A DNA stretch of 64,000 nt, taken from positions 2,338,207 through 2,402,206 of the forward strand of contig NZ_CP031222.1 in NCBI RefSeq assembly GCF_003351745.1, in the 5' to 3' direction. The translations under genes were made by a program, and so were the position numbers. This stretch comes from Aquirhabdus parva. Lineage in GTDB: Bacteria > Pseudomonadota > Gammaproteobacteria > Pseudomonadales > Moraxellaceae. This document shows positions 18,480-28,921 of this stretch, in pieces (within the stretch, counting starts at the first letter, position 1; the number at the start of each line of letters is the position of its first letter). The notes under the pieces were generated by a model that was given only the letters and a program-made list of their open reading frames with translations, did no database searches and was not told the origin of the DNA.

Positions 18480-18701
18480 ATGTCCAACAAAGAAGAGCTG
18501 ATCGAGTTTGAAGGCGTCGTCACTGAAACCTTACCAAACACCATGTTTCGTGTACGCCTTGAAAACGACCACGAAGTGATTGCCCACATCTCTGGAAAAA
18601 TGCGTAAGCACTATATCCGCATTTTGACTGGCGACTCTGTAAAAGTTGAAATGACTCCTTACGACTTAACCAAAGGTCGTATTACTTACCGCGCACGCTA
18701 A
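18480..18701 (+). CDS. infA: Translation initiation factor IF-1
   Basis: The 73-residue protein is nearly identical in pattern to E. coli IF-1 (72 residues): the OB-fold core [29 protein letters not shown] and [13 protein letters not shown]-1 binds the ribosomal A site during initiation and works with IF-2 and IF-3. The frame is open upstream to 18405, but the family length fixes the start at ATG 18480. The ribosome site is weak (AGAGCGA). A strong bidirectional terminator follows. Confidence 0.97.
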   Translation: MSNKEELIEFEGVVTETLPNTMFRVRLENDHEVIAHISGKMRKHYIRILTGDSVKVEMTPYDLTKGRITYRAR

Positions 18702-18777
18702 TTCAATAGCCTGACGTCTCCACTCAGAGTGGGAAAGAGAATGTCTATTATTGAATATTGAACTTGCAGGTAACCAT

Positions 18778-18807
18778 AAAAAAAGCCGCTATTTCAGCGG
18801 CTTTTTT
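18778..18807. terminator. Bidirectional terminator between infA and leuB
   Basis: AAAAAAGCCGCT pairs perfectly with AGCGGCTTTTTT (ending 18807) around a 5-base loop. The A- and T-runs on both sides make it work in both directions. Confidence 0.92.
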
Positions 18808-18821
18808 GCGTCTCACGAGTC

Positions 18822-19901
18822 TTAAGCAAGTGCTTTGAGCACTGCTTCACCCATCTCTTGCGTGCCGATCTTAGTCATGCCTGCAGACATGATATCACCA
18901 GTACGTAAACCTTGGTCCAGAACCGCTCCAACAGCCGTTTCAATCGCTTTTGCGGCCACTTCTTGCTTAAAGGTATAGCGTAGCATCATCGCAACAGACA
19001 GAATCGTCGCCAGCGGATTGGCAAGGTTCTGACCAGCAATATCCGGTGCACTACCATGACAGGGCTCATACATGCCTTTGCCCTGTTCATCCAAACTCGC
19101 AGAAGGCAGCATGCCGATTGAACCCGTCAACATTGCCGCTTCATCAGACAGAATGTCACCAAACAGATTACCCGTGACCAATACATCAAACTGCTTTGGA
19201 TTCTTGACCAACTGCATTGCTGCATTATCTACATACATGTGTGAAAGCTGAATTTCTGGATACTCTGCTGCGGCCAGATCAGTCACCGTTTGCTTCCACA
19301 GTTCAGTGACTTCAAGGACATTAGCTTTATCAATTGAGCACACTTTACCGCCACGCAGTTTTGCCATGTTAAAGGCGACTTTGGCAATGCGTTTAATCTC
19401 GCTCTCAGCATAAACATCAGTATTAAAACCCTGTTTCTCACCGTTTTCCAACGTACGAATACCGCGAGGTTGGCCGAAGTATATCCCACCGGTCAACTCA
19501 CGGACGATCAGAATATCCAAACCCGCTACAATTTCAGGCTTCAAACTGGATGCATCTGCAAGTTGGGGATACAAAATTGCTGGACGAAGATTAGCAAACA
19601 GGTTCAGCTCACTGCGAATCTTTAGCAAACCACGCTCAGGACGAATGGAACGCTCAATCGTATCCCACTTTGGCCCACCAACTGCACCAAGCAGAACTGC
19701 ATCCGCTTTTTTAGCCGCATCGAGGGTGACATCTGGTAGAGGAACACCGTGCGCATCAATCGCAGCACCGCCCAATAAACCATGGGACCATGTATAACCG
19801 AGCGCAAATTTTTCATTCACACGAGCCAATACCAGTTCAGCCGCTGCCATGATTTCAGGGCCAATACCATCACCCGCCAAAATTAGAATATGTTGAGACA
19901 T
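18822..19901 (-). CDS. leuB: 3-isopropylmalate dehydrogenase
   Basis: LeuB oxidises and decarboxylates 3-isopropylmalate to 2-oxoisocaproate with NAD+ in leucine synthesis. The 359-residue protein opens with [13 protein letters not shown] and has GAVGGPKWD, the substrate-binding [10 protein letters not shown], the catalytic Lys/Tyr blocks ([10 protein letters not shown] and IDKANVLE), DNAAMQLV and the NAD-binding [13 protein letters not shown] 19901 was chosen because GTGGA precedes it at the right distance; an in-frame GTG lies at 19913. It is last in a reverse-strand operon, leuC-leuD-lipoprotein-leuB. Confidence 0.97.
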   Translation of the reverse strand: MSQHILILAGDGIGPEIMAAAELVLARVNEKFALGYTWSHGLLGGAAIDAHGVPLPDVTLDAAKKADAVLLGAVGGPKWDTIERSIRPERGLLKIRSELNLFANLRPAILYPQLADASSLKPEIVAGLDILIVRELTGGIYFGQPRGIRTLENGEKQGFNTDVYAESEIKRIAKVAFNMAKLRGGKVCSIDKANVLEVTELWKQTVTDLAAAEYPEIQLSHMYVDNAAMQLVKNPKQFDVLVTGNLFGDILSDEAAMLTGSIGMLPSASLDEQGKGMYEPCHGSAPDIAGQNLANPLATILSVAMMLRYTFKQEVAAKAIETAVGAVLDQGLRTGDIMSAGMTKIGTQEMGEAVLKALA

Positions 19902-19969
19902 GTAGAAATCCACTTAAGAACTAAATGTTAAAAAACGTGATAAAACGAAATTCAATTTCAAAAAAACAA

Positions 19970-20623
19970 TTATTTGATTTTTTGCTCGACGAAACTTGAG
20001 GTACCGGCTTGGAAATCATAGCTACGGCAGAAACGTCGTGAAAGCTGATTGTTATCCAGCAAATCGATGCACAGTGGCGCAGGGCCAGCCAAACTCAAAA
20101 GACTCCCCGACTGCTCACGTGATTGCCGATAGAGATTTAAGTCATAGCGATGACCTGCTCTAAACCGATGTGTCACACTAAAATTCTCAACACGTGAACG
20201 CGTAATCGGAAAGAACTGAACATCTACATCATGCGGCGCGGAACTCAAGGCAAGATAATACTGTGAGCTATAGCTAGTCGGCGACTCAAAACGAAGAACA
20301 GCGTCGGTTTTACTACGTTCAGTCGGCTCTCCGGTCACGGTGTTCAAGAGTTGCACACCATTCAACGCCACAAACTGACACCCTACGCCACCAGCACAAT
20401 GCACAGATGCAATACCCGAGGAATCAATGTTAGCGTTATTTAAACTCGGCATCATCCAAACAGGCTTCGTCTCAAGTTCCTTATACGACTGGCACGCGGA
20501 CAGACTCAGCATAAAGGGTACAACCGACATTATCACAGCAACTTTGACTAGCGATGGCATAACATGTTGCACTGCTTTTTTTTGACTCTGCGCTATCGGT
20601 TGCCGATTGCTCCGTACAGCCAT
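19970..20623 (-). CDS. Lipoprotein of unknown function inside the leu operon
   Basis: Starting from ATG 20623 (GGAG just upstream), this is 217 residues with a basic N-terminus and the lipobox SLSAC, so it is a probable lipoprotein. The mature part has two Cys pairs (HCAGGVGC and LCIDLL...RFC) that suggest disulfides in the periplasm, and a beta-rich pattern. I do not recognise a domain. It lies between leuD and leuB in the same direction; Moraxellaceae leu clusters commonly carry such a gene. Its role in leucine synthesis, if any, is unknown, and it may only share the transcript. Confidence 0.7.
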   Translation of the reverse strand: MAVRSNRQPIAQSQKKAVQHVMPSLVKVAVIMSVVPFMLSLSACQSYKELETKPVWMMPSLNNANIDSSGIASVHCAGGVGCQFVALNGVQLLNTVTGEPTERSKTDAVLRFESPTSYSSQYYLALSSAPHDVDVQFFPITRSRVENFSVTHRFRAGHRYDLNLYRQSREQSGSLLSLAGPAPLCIDLLDNNQLSRRFCRSYDFQAGTSSFVEQKIK

Positions 20624-20727
20624 TTTATTACCGCTCCATATGTCGCACACCCATGTGCAGATGTGAACGAGTGCAGCGCAGTACGCTACACTCATCATTA
20701 TCTGCAAGAGTATACGCTATACAATAC

Positions 20728-21378
20728 TCATACATGAAGCGTATTAAACACCCACGGACGCGCGGACTTGGCTTTTTCTTCAAAAATATGAATAGCATCA
20801 CTATCTTGCAGAGTTAAACCAATTTCATCGAGACCATTTAAAAGGAAATGCTTACGGAATGCATCTACTTCAAACGCGTGAATTTGACCGTTCGGACGAA
20901 TCACTTCCTGTTTTTCCAGATCAACTGTCAACTGATAACCTTCTTCAGCCAATGCTTCTGCAAAAATAACATCCATTACATCTTCTGCAAGAATGACAGG
21001 CAGCATGCCGTTATTCAAACAGTTATTGTAGAAGATATCGGCAAATGATGAGGCAATCACAGTACGGAAACCGTACTCTGCCAAGGCCCAAGGAGCATGC
21101 TCACGGCTAGAACCACAACCAAAGTTCTGACGTGCAATTAAAATACTCGCCCCCTGATAACGCGGTTGATTCAGCACAAACTCGGTATTCAACGGACGGA
21201 TACTATTATCCTGCCCAGGAAACCCTTCATCAAGATAGCGCCACTCATCAAACAAGTTCACACCAAAGCCCGTACGTTTAATGGACTTCAAAAACTGCTT
21301 GGGAATAATTTGATCGGTATCAACGTTGGCGCGATCAAGCGGCGCAACAATGCCCGTTTCCACAATATAAGGTTTCAT
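20728..21378 (-). CDS. leuD: 3-isopropylmalate dehydratase small subunit
   Basis: LeuD pairs with LeuC to isomerise 2-isopropylmalate to 3-isopropylmalate. The 216-residue protein has the swivelling-domain marks: [16 protein letters not shown], the [15 protein letters not shown] substrate loop and [13 protein letters not shown]. Length is normal (E. coli 201). The start at 21378 follows AGAGAG. It is 37 bases downstream of leuC and clearly co-transcribed. Confidence 0.97.
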   Translation of the reverse strand: MKPYIVETGIVAPLDRANVDTDQIIPKQFLKSIKRTGFGVNLFDEWRYLDEGFPGQDNSIRPLNTEFVLNQPRYQGASILIARQNFGCGSSREHAPWALAEYGFRTVIASSFADIFYNNCLNNGMLPVILAEDVMDVIFAEALAEEGYQLTVDLEKQEVIRPNGQIHAFEVDAFRKHFLLNGLDEIGLTLQDSDAIHIFEEKAKSARPWVFNTLHV

Positions 21379-21415
21379 ATTCTACTCTCTCAATAACAAT
21401 GACTTAACAAGCCGC

Positions 21416-22834
21416 TCAGAAGGTACGGACATCAACAAAATGTCCAGCCAATGCCGCAGCAGCAGCCATTGCCGGGCTCACCAAATGTGTGCGTCCACCA
21501 TTCCCCTGACGACCTTCAAAGTTACGATTACTGGTCGATGCACAGTGTTCACCGGACTGTAACTTATCGGCATTCATCGCAAGACACATAGAGCAGCCCG
21601 GTTCACGCCATTCAAATCCTGCAGCGGTAAACAGAGTATGTAAGCCCTCTTCTTCCGCTTGCTTCTTCACCAGACCCGAGCCTGGAACAACCATAGCCTG
21701 CTTGATAGTGCTCGCCACTTTACGCCCTTGAATCACCGCAGCAGCAGCCCGTAAATCTTCAATACGAGAATTGGTGCAAGAGCCAATAAAGACGCGATCC
21801 AATTGAATCTCGGATAGTGCCTGACCTGGGGTTAAGCCCATGTATTGGTAAGCACGCTTCATTCCGTCTTGTTTCACGGGGTCATTGGTCGATTCAATCA
21901 GCGGCAAAGTTTCACTGACCGCAATCACCATCTCAGGAGATGTGCCCCATGACACCTGGGGTTCGATGCTCTGCCCATCCAGCTCAACAACCGTATCAAA
22001 CACCGCATCCGCATCACTATGCAAAGTATTCCAATAGGCTACTGCTTGATCCCACTGCTCGGCTTTCGGTGCAAATGGCTTATCTTTGAAATAGGCAATG
22101 GTTTTGTCGTCCACGGCAACCATACCCACGCGGGCGCCCGCTTCGATCGCCATATTGCACACGGTCATACGACCTTCCATCGACATATCGCGGAAAACTT
22201 GTCCACCAAATTCAATCGCATGGCCATTACCACCCGCAGTACCAATTTTACCGATAATCGCAAGAACGACGTCTTTAGGGGTAACTCCTGCACCTAAGAC
22301 ACCATCGACACGGACCAACATATTTTTTGATTTCTTCTGAATCAAACACTGAGTCGCAAGGACATGCTCTACCTCAGAGGTACCAATCCCATGGGCCAAA
22401 CAGCCAAAAGCACCATGCGTCGCAGTATGAGAGTCACCGCAAACCACTGTCATACCCGGTAACGTCAACCCTTGCTCAGGGCCCACCACATGCACAATCC
22501 CCTGACGGATATCATTGATATCAAATTGCACCACATCAAAGGTTTTGCAGTTATCATCTAACGTCTGAACTTGGATACGCGATACTTGATCTTGGATACC
22601 CGCAATCCCTTCAGCACGTTCGGCCTTGCTGGTTGGTACATTATGATCTGGCGTGGCAATATTGGCATCCAAACGCCAAGGCTTACGATGCGCAAGCTGC
22701 AAGCCTTCAAAAGCTTGAGGACTGGTAACTTCATGCAAAAGCTGACGATCAATATAAATCAAGCATGAACCATCATCTCGCTGCTTAACCAAATGGTCGT
22801 CCCAAAGTTTGTCATATAATGTCTTTGCGGTCAT
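21416..22834 (-). CDS. leuC: 3-isopropylmalate dehydratase large subunit
   Basis: The 472-residue aconitase-family protein carries the [4Fe-4S] ligands in GSCTNSRI and CSMC, plus [14 protein letters not shown] near residue 135. With LeuD it forms the isopropylmalate isomerase. The ATG at 22834 was chosen over the in-frame GTG six bases before it. It is the first gene of the operon, and its promoter lies in the 158-base space shared with the divergent LysR gene. Confidence 0.97.
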   Translation of the reverse strand: MTAKTLYDKLWDDHLVKQRDDGSCLIYIDRQLLHEVTSPQAFEGLQLAHRKPWRLDANIATPDHNVPTSKAERAEGIAGIQDQVSRIQVQTLDDNCKTFDVVQFDINDIRQGIVHVVGPEQGLTLPGMTVVCGDSHTATHGAFGCLAHGIGTSEVEHVLATQCLIQKKSKNMLVRVDGVLGAGVTPKDVVLAIIGKIGTAGGNGHAIEFGGQVFRDMSMEGRMTVCNMAIEAGARVGMVAVDDKTIAYFKDKPFAPKAEQWDQAVAYWNTLHSDADAVFDTVVELDGQSIEPQVSWGTSPEMVIAVSETLPLIESTNDPVKQDGMKRAYQYMGLTPGQALSEIQLDRVFIGSCTNSRIEDLRAAAAVIQGRKVASTIKQAMVVPGSGLVKKQAEEEGLHTLFTAAGFEWREPGCSMCLAMNADKLQSGEHCASTSNRNFEGRQGNGGRTHLVSPAMAAAAALAGHFVDVRTF

Positions 22835-22911
22835 GTTCACTACTCTTCATCTGTTGCCTTGCTCATGATAGAGCCGGGATGAGCACATCATAGCGTGTGT
22901 TATTCAATAAA

Positions 22912-22937
22912 ACTAATTTATCATTTTTATAATTAGT
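22912..22937. promoter_or_regulatory. Dyad in the leuC / LysR divergent promoter
   Basis: ACTAATT (22912-22918) and AATTAGT (22931-22937) form an inverted repeat with a 12-base spacer. The spacing and position suit a LysR-type operator controlling leuC and the regulator itself. Confidence 0.5.
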
Positions 22938-22992
22938 AAAACTTTATGGAATGAATTATAGTCAATTCATCTCCACTCAAAACTGACGTCCC

Positions 22993-23883
22993 ATGAATAC
23001 AGCCGCGCTGCAAGCCTTTGTGACCGTGATGCAAATGGGTTCGGTATCCCGTGCGGCAGATAAACTTTTTCTGACCCAGCCTGCGATCAGTAAACGCTTA
23101 CGCATTCTTGAAGAAGAGTTTGGTGTGGCACTGTTTACCCCTATTGGGCGCGGGATTCAACCGACTCAGGCGGCTCAAGATCTCTTACCACGTGCGAAAC
23201 GTTGGTTATTGGATTATGAGGAAATCAAACACGCACTCAGTCACGCCCAAAATCAAGTCGGCGGACTACTCCGTATCGGCACAAGCCATCATATCGGCTT
23301 ACACCACCTCCCAAATCCACTCAAAGCATTTGTTCAGGCCCATCCAGAAGTAGAACTTGACGTGCACTTTGTCGATTCCGAACAAGCTCATCAAGCGGTT
23401 CTTGCGGGTGAATTAGAATTGGCTTTCTTGACACTGCCCCCTATTGCCGATGAGCGACTGGAGTACCTTGAAGTCTGGGCTGATCCGTTGGTCTTTGTTG
23501 CCGCACCCTTTCATCCGCTAGCGCAGCAAAGTCTAACCCAAACCCGATTAACCCTTGCCGATCTGACCCAACATGCTGCGATTTTGCCAGCAGCAACCAC
23601 CTATACCAGCCAAATTACCTTAGACGCTTTTCATCAAGCAGGGTTGAGTCTAAAAACAAGCATGAGTACAAATCCTCTGGACTCGATTCGTATGCTCGTT
23701 TCAATTGGTCTGGGTTGGTCGGTTTTACCCCGAACCCTTGTCGACGATGATTTGACGGTCTTGAGCATCGACCAAGTACAGCTCAATCGTACGCTGGGCA
23801 TGGTCTGGCACCCTAAGCGCACCCTATCCAAAGCCGCAAGCATTTTAAAACACGAGTACTTCAACGCTTCGCACAATGTATGA
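22993..23883 (+). CDS. LysR-family regulator, probable leu operon activator
   Basis: The 296-residue protein has an N-terminal winged HTH (residues 1-60: LQAFVTVMQMGSVSRAADKLFLTQPAISKRLRILEE, here in two parts) and a LysR substrate-binding domain with IGTSHHIGLHHLP at its start. It is transcribed divergently from leuC with 158 bases between, the usual layout for a LysR protein that controls its neighbour. It resembles the LeuO/IlvY-type local regulators by position only; an isopropylmalate or acetolactate effector is a guess. Confidence 0.9.
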   Translation: MNTAALQAFVTVMQMGSVSRAADKLFLTQPAISKRLRILEEEFGVALFTPIGRGIQPTQAAQDLLPRAKRWLLDYEEIKHALSHAQNQVGGLLRIGTSHHIGLHHLPNPLKAFVQAHPEVELDVHFVDSEQAHQAVLAGELELAFLTLPPIADERLEYLEVWADPLVFVAAPFHPLAQQSLTQTRLTLADLTQHAAILPAATTYTSQITLDAFHQAGLSLKTSMSTNPLDSIRMLVSIGLGWSVLPRTLVDDDLTVLSIDQVQLNRTLGMVWHPKRTLSKAASILKHEYFNASHNV

Positions 23884-24139
23884 TTTTTTTGAAAGACATT
23901 ACGGAAATGTTTGGATAAGATCACGCTGCGCAAAATTGGCCATTTTTTTACACGAGCCATCTTTTTATTTATTGTCCGAACACTTTAGACTTGAGATGTG
24001 ATCAGGTCATGCTATAAGTAGTCGGCTGATGGTGTGATCATGATGTGCGACTCTAATCACTTTACAGACATCACGGCGCAGTAATAACGACTTATTGTCT
24101 TTTTATTCATTATATTTATACCCTTTGAGTTGAGTGGCA

Positions 24140-26140
24140 ATGCCTGAATTTCAAATCTCCACAGCGACACTGGCAATGCGTGCTTACGCGAATGCGGCAA
24201 TGAAAGGTATTCTTTTACCCCTTTTCATCTGTACGGCATTACAAGCACAAGCTGCGGATAGTGACTTTCAAGCTGCGCAAAGAGCTGCGCAATCAGGCAA
24301 TCTGACGGCGCTAGATATGTATCGCCAGCAGATGCAAGACAGCGTACTTGCCCCTTATCCAGAATATTGGCAACTCAATAAAGATCTCGTCTTACAGCCC
24401 GCAGATGCGATTCGTGATTTTGCGGATCGTTATCCAAATGCGGCGATCAGTGAAAAACTACTCGGGGATTACATCGAGGCAAAAGCACGTGCCGGTGATT
24501 ACGCATCCATCCGCCAAGTTGCATCCCGCCTGACCAATCCCGACAGTGATGAAAGCTGCGCAGTCGCTCAAGCCACGGCAACAGGGGGTGATGTACTCGC
24601 CTTGTCATCATTACGCAATGATGTCTGGCTAAAAACCGGTAAAATATCTGACCTTTGCTCAACCATTGCCGATCAACTGCTCAGCAGTCCTTTAATCAGT
24701 GATGATGATCGTGTGCAACGACTCCGCACAATGCTTCGAGCCGGTTTAGTCAATCGCGCACTGCCCGTAGCGAGTCGTTTAAATATTCCTTTAGATGCCA
24801 GCAAACTCGCAAGTATTGCGACATCGCCTTCGATTTACCTCGCAAGTGCACCAATTGTGACACTCCAAGATCAAATGTATTACTTTTATGCGCTGGGGCA
24901 ATTGGCTACAGATAATCCAGACGCAGTGAATGATCAGCTGACACGCGATCAAAGTCGCCTCCCTCCTGCAACATTGCAATATGGCTACCGAATTCTTGCG
25001 ATGGCTTATGCAACTAACATCATGAAATTTGGCTTTGATCAGCGTGTCGTCACTTGGTTTGATCGCAGCGTGGGCATGCCCTTTAGTGATGAAGAAGCCG
25101 AAGCCTACGCTCGTACCGCTATACGTTTTAGTCAATGGAATAGCCTACTGCGCGCATTAGACGCGATGGGCATCGAAAAACAAAATGAACGGATTTGGCG
25201 CTACTGGTTTGCACGCGCTACAGAACAACGCGGCGATGCGCAGGGCAAGCAAGTTTCTAAAACATTTTATACCGCACTCGCCACGGACGATGACTACTAC
25301 GGACTACTCGCTCGCGATAAACTGGGGCTGGCATTCAATGAGCTTCCCCCTAGTTACCAGCCTTCTTCCGCTGACTATCGCCGTATGCAGAACGATATCC
25401 ACTTCCAGCGTGCATTTGCCCTGCGTGCGATCAATGCTGATCCGCAGTACGCAAACCGAGAATGGAACTGGGCCGTTCGCCAAGCCTCGCTTAAACAAGA
25501 CGATGGCATGATTTTGGCGGCGGCAGACCAAGCCAACAAAATCAGTTGGTTTGACCGCGCCATCTACGCTGCAGAACGTACATCGACACTGCACAATGAC
25601 CGTCTGCGTTATCTCACCCCATTTCGCGATCTCACCGAAAAATACAGCAAGCAAATCGGACTTGATCCAGCTTGGGTATATGGCCTAATCCGTCAAGAAA
25701 GTCGTTTTGTCATTAACGCACGCTCCAATGTTGGTGCTGGCGGCCTAATGCAAGTTATGCCATCCACAGCACGCTGGGTTGCTGCACGGATTGGTGAACC
25801 TTTCCGCGCGGCACAGCTCGGCGATATGGATACTAATATTCGCTATGGGACGTTCTATTTGAACCATATTTTTGGTCAATTGGGTGGACAGGCTGTCTTG
25901 GCCACCGCAGGCTATAATGCCGGACCATTACGCGCAAAACGCTGGCAGCCGCCAAGCTCTCCGCTTGCAGCTGACCAATATACCGAGACCATTCCCTTTT
26001 TAGAAACCCGCGACTATGTAAAAAAAGTCATGACCAATGCCGTTCATTATGGTCTGATTTTCAACCAAGGACAGCAGTCCTTAAGTGCTCGAATGGGGAC
26101 CATTGCCGTTCAAAATGGTCAGGAGATCGTCGGGCCCTGA
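24140..26140 (+). CDS. slt: Soluble lytic murein transglycosylase (Slt70-like)
   Basis: The 666-residue exported protein has an N-terminal signal (residues ~15-37, ending AQAA), a long all-helical superhelix of about 450 residues and a C-terminal lysozyme-like SLT domain. The catalytic Glu is in YGLIRQESRFV, followed by GAGGLMQVMPSTARWVA and AGYNAGP. It cleaves peptidoglycan to 1,6-anhydromuropeptides in the periplasm. ATG 24140 was taken over the in-frame GTG at 24134; neither has a strong ribosome site. Length fits the family (E. coli Slt 645). Confidence 0.92.
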   Translation: MPEFQISTATLAMRAYANAAMKGILLPLFICTALQAQAADSDFQAAQRAAQSGNLTALDMYRQQMQDSVLAPYPEYWQLNKDLVLQPADAIRDFADRYPNAAISEKLLGDYIEAKARAGDYASIRQVASRLTNPDSDESCAVAQATATGGDVLALSSLRNDVWLKTGKISDLCSTIADQLLSSPLISDDDRVQRLRTMLRAGLVNRALPVASRLNIPLDASKLASIATSPSIYLASAPIVTLQDQMYYFYALGQLATDNPDAVNDQLTRDQSRLPPATLQYGYRILAMAYATNIMKFGFDQRVVTWFDRSVGMPFSDEEAEAYARTAIRFSQWNSLLRALDAMGIEKQNERIWRYWFARATEQRGDAQGKQVSKTFYTALATDDDYYGLLARDKLGLAFNELPPSYQPSSADYRRMQNDIHFQRAFALRAINADPQYANREWNWAVRQASLKQDDGMILAAADQANKISWFDRAIYAAERTSTLHNDRLRYLTPFRDLTEKYSKQIGLDPAWVYGLIRQESRFVINARSNVGAGGLMQVMPSTARWVAARIGEPFRAAQLGDMDTNIRYGTFYLNHIFGQLGGQAVLATAGYNAGPLRAKRWQPPSSPLAADQYTETIPFLETRDYVKKVMTNAVHYGLIFNQGQQSLSARMGTIAVQNGQEIVGP

Positions 26141-26584
26141 TATTTCAGTGATTTAAGACCCTCTGATGCAACACATGAACCGTCAATAAAACAATATTGG
26201 CGTTCGGAGATTACGGTTTAAAAACAGGGTGATGAGAAGTGTACTGTTCATCAACAAACCCTTGCTACTGTTTAACAATGACATATCTTAGAATACGCAT
26301 AGAAGTTGAGACCACACAAATCGAACGGAACGCGACAAGGAGGTCTGCGAACTATGCGTGATAGGTGTAATGAGACCTGGTGCTATATGCGACAAATTAT
26401 GCAGCAAGCTTTGCAAACATCTATGCATCGACACGTGCAAATACTTAGGCGAGAGGTAATGAGGTTTTTTTTGCATAACAATCCACTGTTCGTCACTCAA
26501 GGCTTAATCACAGAGCAACCGCTGCTGTCGATCGGTCAGATGATTGCGCGCATCCATAACTCATTCGACCCTTTCAAAGAAGGT
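26141..26584. other. Region upstream of the RNase T2-like gene
   Basis: 444 bases. The frame of the next gene is open back to 26306. A near-perfect ribosome site, AAGGAGGT at 26337-26344, lies ten bases before an in-frame ATG at 26354, so a longer product with an N-terminal extension is possible. I see no other feature. Confidence 0.4.
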
Positions 26585-27247
26585 ATGCGGACTCACGCCT
26601 TATATCTTTTATTCATTAGCATGTTGTGTGGTTTGGTCACGATTAAAGCCTATGCTGAAGATAACAATCAAAATACACCATCAAACTTTACCCTGATCAT
26701 CACCATGACCCCAGCAGCCTGTGCGCTGGATCCTGAATTACAAAAACTGCGCCAATGTCAGGATGGATTCACCCTTACGATTTCAAGCTTACAGGCCGAA
26801 TGGCCCAATGGAAAACGCCTAGAGAACTGTAGCCGAGAACCGACTAACCTCTCGCCGCTGCAAGAGCGTGTGGTAGAGCGTGTGATGCCGGATAAACAAT
26901 TGCGGGATGAAGACTGGCAGCGTAATGGTTCGTGTACAGGGATGACCCCCAATGTATACTTCCGTACCATCGCCACCTACGCAAAACGTTTGGTTGTACC
27001 ACCAGAACTGGCGACACCGCGCGATACGGTATTGGCTAAGAGTTTTATTATCAATCGACTCCAGCAACTCAACCCTGGATTGACAGAGAAAAGTTTGCTG
27101 TTACGTTGCACGCCCTATGCAGGTCATGAACTGCCAATCCTGACGACTGTACGCTCATGCTACAACAATCAAGGTCAATACGATGCGTGCTTTGCAGCAC
27201 CGAAATCAAATTGCCCTGCCAATGTTATCATCCATGGGGCGCCATAA
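26585..27247 (+). CDS. RNase T2-fold protein lacking catalytic histidines
   Basis: From ATG 26585 the product is 220 residues with a signal peptide cleaved near AYA|ED (residue 24). The layout is that of RNase T2: FTLIITMTPAAC matches the opening strand, and the CAS I region reads FTLTISSLQAEWPNG where active enzymes have FxIHGLWPN. The CAS II region reads EDWQRNGSC where active enzymes have HEWxKHGTC. Thus the CAS I His is gone, the CAS II His is Asn114 and Glu is Asp110. Cys positions are largely kept, so the fold should stand. It is probably a secreted non-catalytic homologue, perhaps an RNA or protein binder. In-frame starts further upstream (26354 with a perfect ribosome site, 26459) cannot be excluded. 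Confidence 0.72.
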   Translation: MRTHALYLLFISMLCGLVTIKAYAEDNNQNTPSNFTLIITMTPAACALDPELQKLRQCQDGFTLTISSLQAEWPNGKRLENCSREPTNLSPLQERVVERVMPDKQLRDEDWQRNGSCTGMTPNVYFRTIATYAKRLVVPPELATPRDTVLAKSFIINRLQQLNPGLTEKSLLLRCTPYAGHELPILTTVRSCYNNQGQYDACFAAPKSNCPANVIIHGAP

Positions 27248-27293
27248 AAGCGGCCCATGCAAATCTGCATACTTTAGTAAAGAACCTACACCT

Positions 27294-27947
27294 TTAAATC
27301 GTGCGATAAAAACTCACATTCCGAAACTCATGTGCCTCATCCAGATCAGGCCATGTAGAGGCGCTACGCTCGCCTTCTTTGACATACTTTGCATGGCTAA
27401 AGTTTTTGACCCGCGAATCAGCAACCCATACCTCATGCCCAAAACGCAAGAACTCATCCAAGAAGAAGCGATTACTCTGGTCATAGAGCACATCGGCGGC
27501 CAGCAATACATCAACCTGCCCTTGCAAGGCATAAAGATCATCCAGATACTCAAGTTCAACACCATTGAGTAAGGCATTCTCACGGCAAGCCGCTAAGGAC
27601 ACTTGATCAATGTCACAGGCGATCACCCGCGCCGCACCCGCAAGCTTCGCTGCAATCGCAACCACACCCGACCCTGCCCCAAAATCAAGGACTGTCTTAC
27701 CGCGTACCCGCTCCGGCTCAGCCAGTAACCACTGCGCCATCGACAAACCCGATGCCCAACAGAAAATCCAATAAGGCGTTTCATTCCAGATCCGCCGGAT
27801 GACCTCGTCATCCATTTTCTCGGTTGGCAAATTAGGCGGGATCAACCATAGCTCAAGTAAAGTCTCAGGCAACACCTGACGCGACAACCCTGCATCAGGG
27901 ATGACCGCGTGCAATGCATCAAGAAGATGTTGAGGCGCTAAAGACAT
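27294..27947 (-). CDS. Class I SAM-dependent methyltransferase (ETF-beta lysine methyltransferase/PrmA-like)
   Basis: The 217-residue protein has the Rossmann SAM motif VLDFGAGSGVVAIAAKLAGA, the acidic ribose-binding end of strand 2 (IACDID) and LLAADVLYD at motif IV. The WIFCWASGLSMAQWLL segment before motif I is typical of the METTL20/nicotinamide-N-methyltransferase-like group, which methylates protein lysines such as those of electron-transfer flavoprotein. It lies five bases after folD on the same strand, so the two are co-transcribed. Substrate is inferred from the subgroup only. Confidence 0.8.
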   Translation of the reverse strand: MSLAPQHLLDALHAVIPDAGLSRQVLPETLLELWLIPPNLPTEKMDDEVIRRIWNETPYWIFCWASGLSMAQWLLAEPERVRGKTVLDFGAGSGVVAIAAKLAGAARVIACDIDQVSLAACRENALLNGVELEYLDDLYALQGQVDVLLAADVLYDQSNRFFLDEFLRFGHEVWVADSRVKNFSHAKYVKEGERSASTWPDLDEAHEFRNVSFYRTI

Positions 27948-27952
27948 ATAAG

Positions 27953-28807
27953 TTAAGCTGAAGCGAGGGCTTTTTCAGCAGCTTCTACCGTTTGACGAAT
28001 CAAAGTCGTGATGGTCATCGGTCCTACACCACCGGGAACCGGCGTATACGCGCTGGCAATCTGTTCTATACCAACCAACTCGATATCCCCGACGCCGCCG
28101 CCTTCACGTGGGTGGAAACCGGCATCGACCACTACAGCGCCAGCCTTAATCCAATCTTTTTTAATCAACTCTGCTTTACCGACGGCACCGACTACGATAT
28201 CGGCTTGCTTCACCAGTTCAGGTAAATTCTTGGTGCGTGAATGACAAATTGTCACCGTGGCATTGGCAGCAAGCAGCATCATCGCCATCGGTTTACCCAA
28301 GATTGCACTACGTCCAACTACAACTGCATGTTGGCCTTCGATTTGAATCTTGTTTTCAGTCAAGAGCGTCATGATGCCTTGTGGCGTTGCTGAGCCATAC
28401 GCCGGCTCATCCATGCTCATACGACCAAAGCCAAGGCAGGTTACCCCATCCACATCCTTTGCCAATGCAATTGCATCAAAACAGGCGCGCTCATCGATCT
28501 GTGCAGGAACGGGGTGCTGCAATAAAATTCCGTGCACATCTGGATTGGCATTCAATTTTTCAATTTCAGCCAAAAGTTGTTCAGTCGTGGTCGATTGTGG
28601 CAACTCGACTTTAAGCGATTGCATACCAACACGTGCACAAGCATTCCCCTTCATGCGCACATAGGTTGCAGACGCACCGTCATCGCCGACCAGAATCGTT
28701 GCTAAAATTGGAGTACGGCCTGATTTTTCTTTTAATGCGGCGACACGCACCTTTAAATCCGCTTCAATTTGTCCTGCAAGCGCACGACCATCTAGCAACG
28801 TTGCCAT
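27953..28807 (-). CDS. folD: Methylenetetrahydrofolate dehydrogenase / methenyltetrahydrofolate cyclohydrolase
   Basis: FolD interconverts 5,10-methylene- and 10-formyl-tetrahydrofolate with NADP+. The 284-residue protein has the active-site [10 protein letters not shown] (Tyr/Lys), [24 protein letters not shown], the NADP-binding [16 protein letters not shown] and the closing [16 protein letters not shown] 28807 was chosen because GGAG lies in front and it matches family length; the frame extends back to 28861. The methyltransferase gene follows directly. Confidence 0.97.
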   Translation of the reverse strand: MATLLDGRALAGQIEADLKVRVAALKEKSGRTPILATILVGDDGASATYVRMKGNACARVGMQSLKVELPQSTTTEQLLAEIEKLNANPDVHGILLQHPVPAQIDERACFDAIALAKDVDGVTCLGFGRMSMDEPAYGSATPQGIMTLLTENKIQIEGQHAVVVGRSAILGKPMAMMLLAANATVTICHSRTKNLPELVKQADIVVGAVGKAELIKKDWIKAGAVVVDAGFHPREGGGVGDIELVGIEQIASAYTPVPGGVGPMTITTLIRQTVEAAEKALASA

Positions 28808-28921
28808 GAAAAACTCCAATAAGCTCAAAATTTGGAACGTATAATACCGCATGCGGCTCACGATTTAATGCGATTCTGGTGCGAAGGTTGTTTTTTTGGA
28901 CGATTTTAGACAAGGAGTCCC

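Noticed and set aside
22841-22992. Leucine-rich leader peptide and attenuator upstream of leuC
   Set aside because: The reverse-strand leader has no ORF with a run of Leu codons; the only short ORF reads MMCSSRLYHEQ. A LysR operator is more likely.
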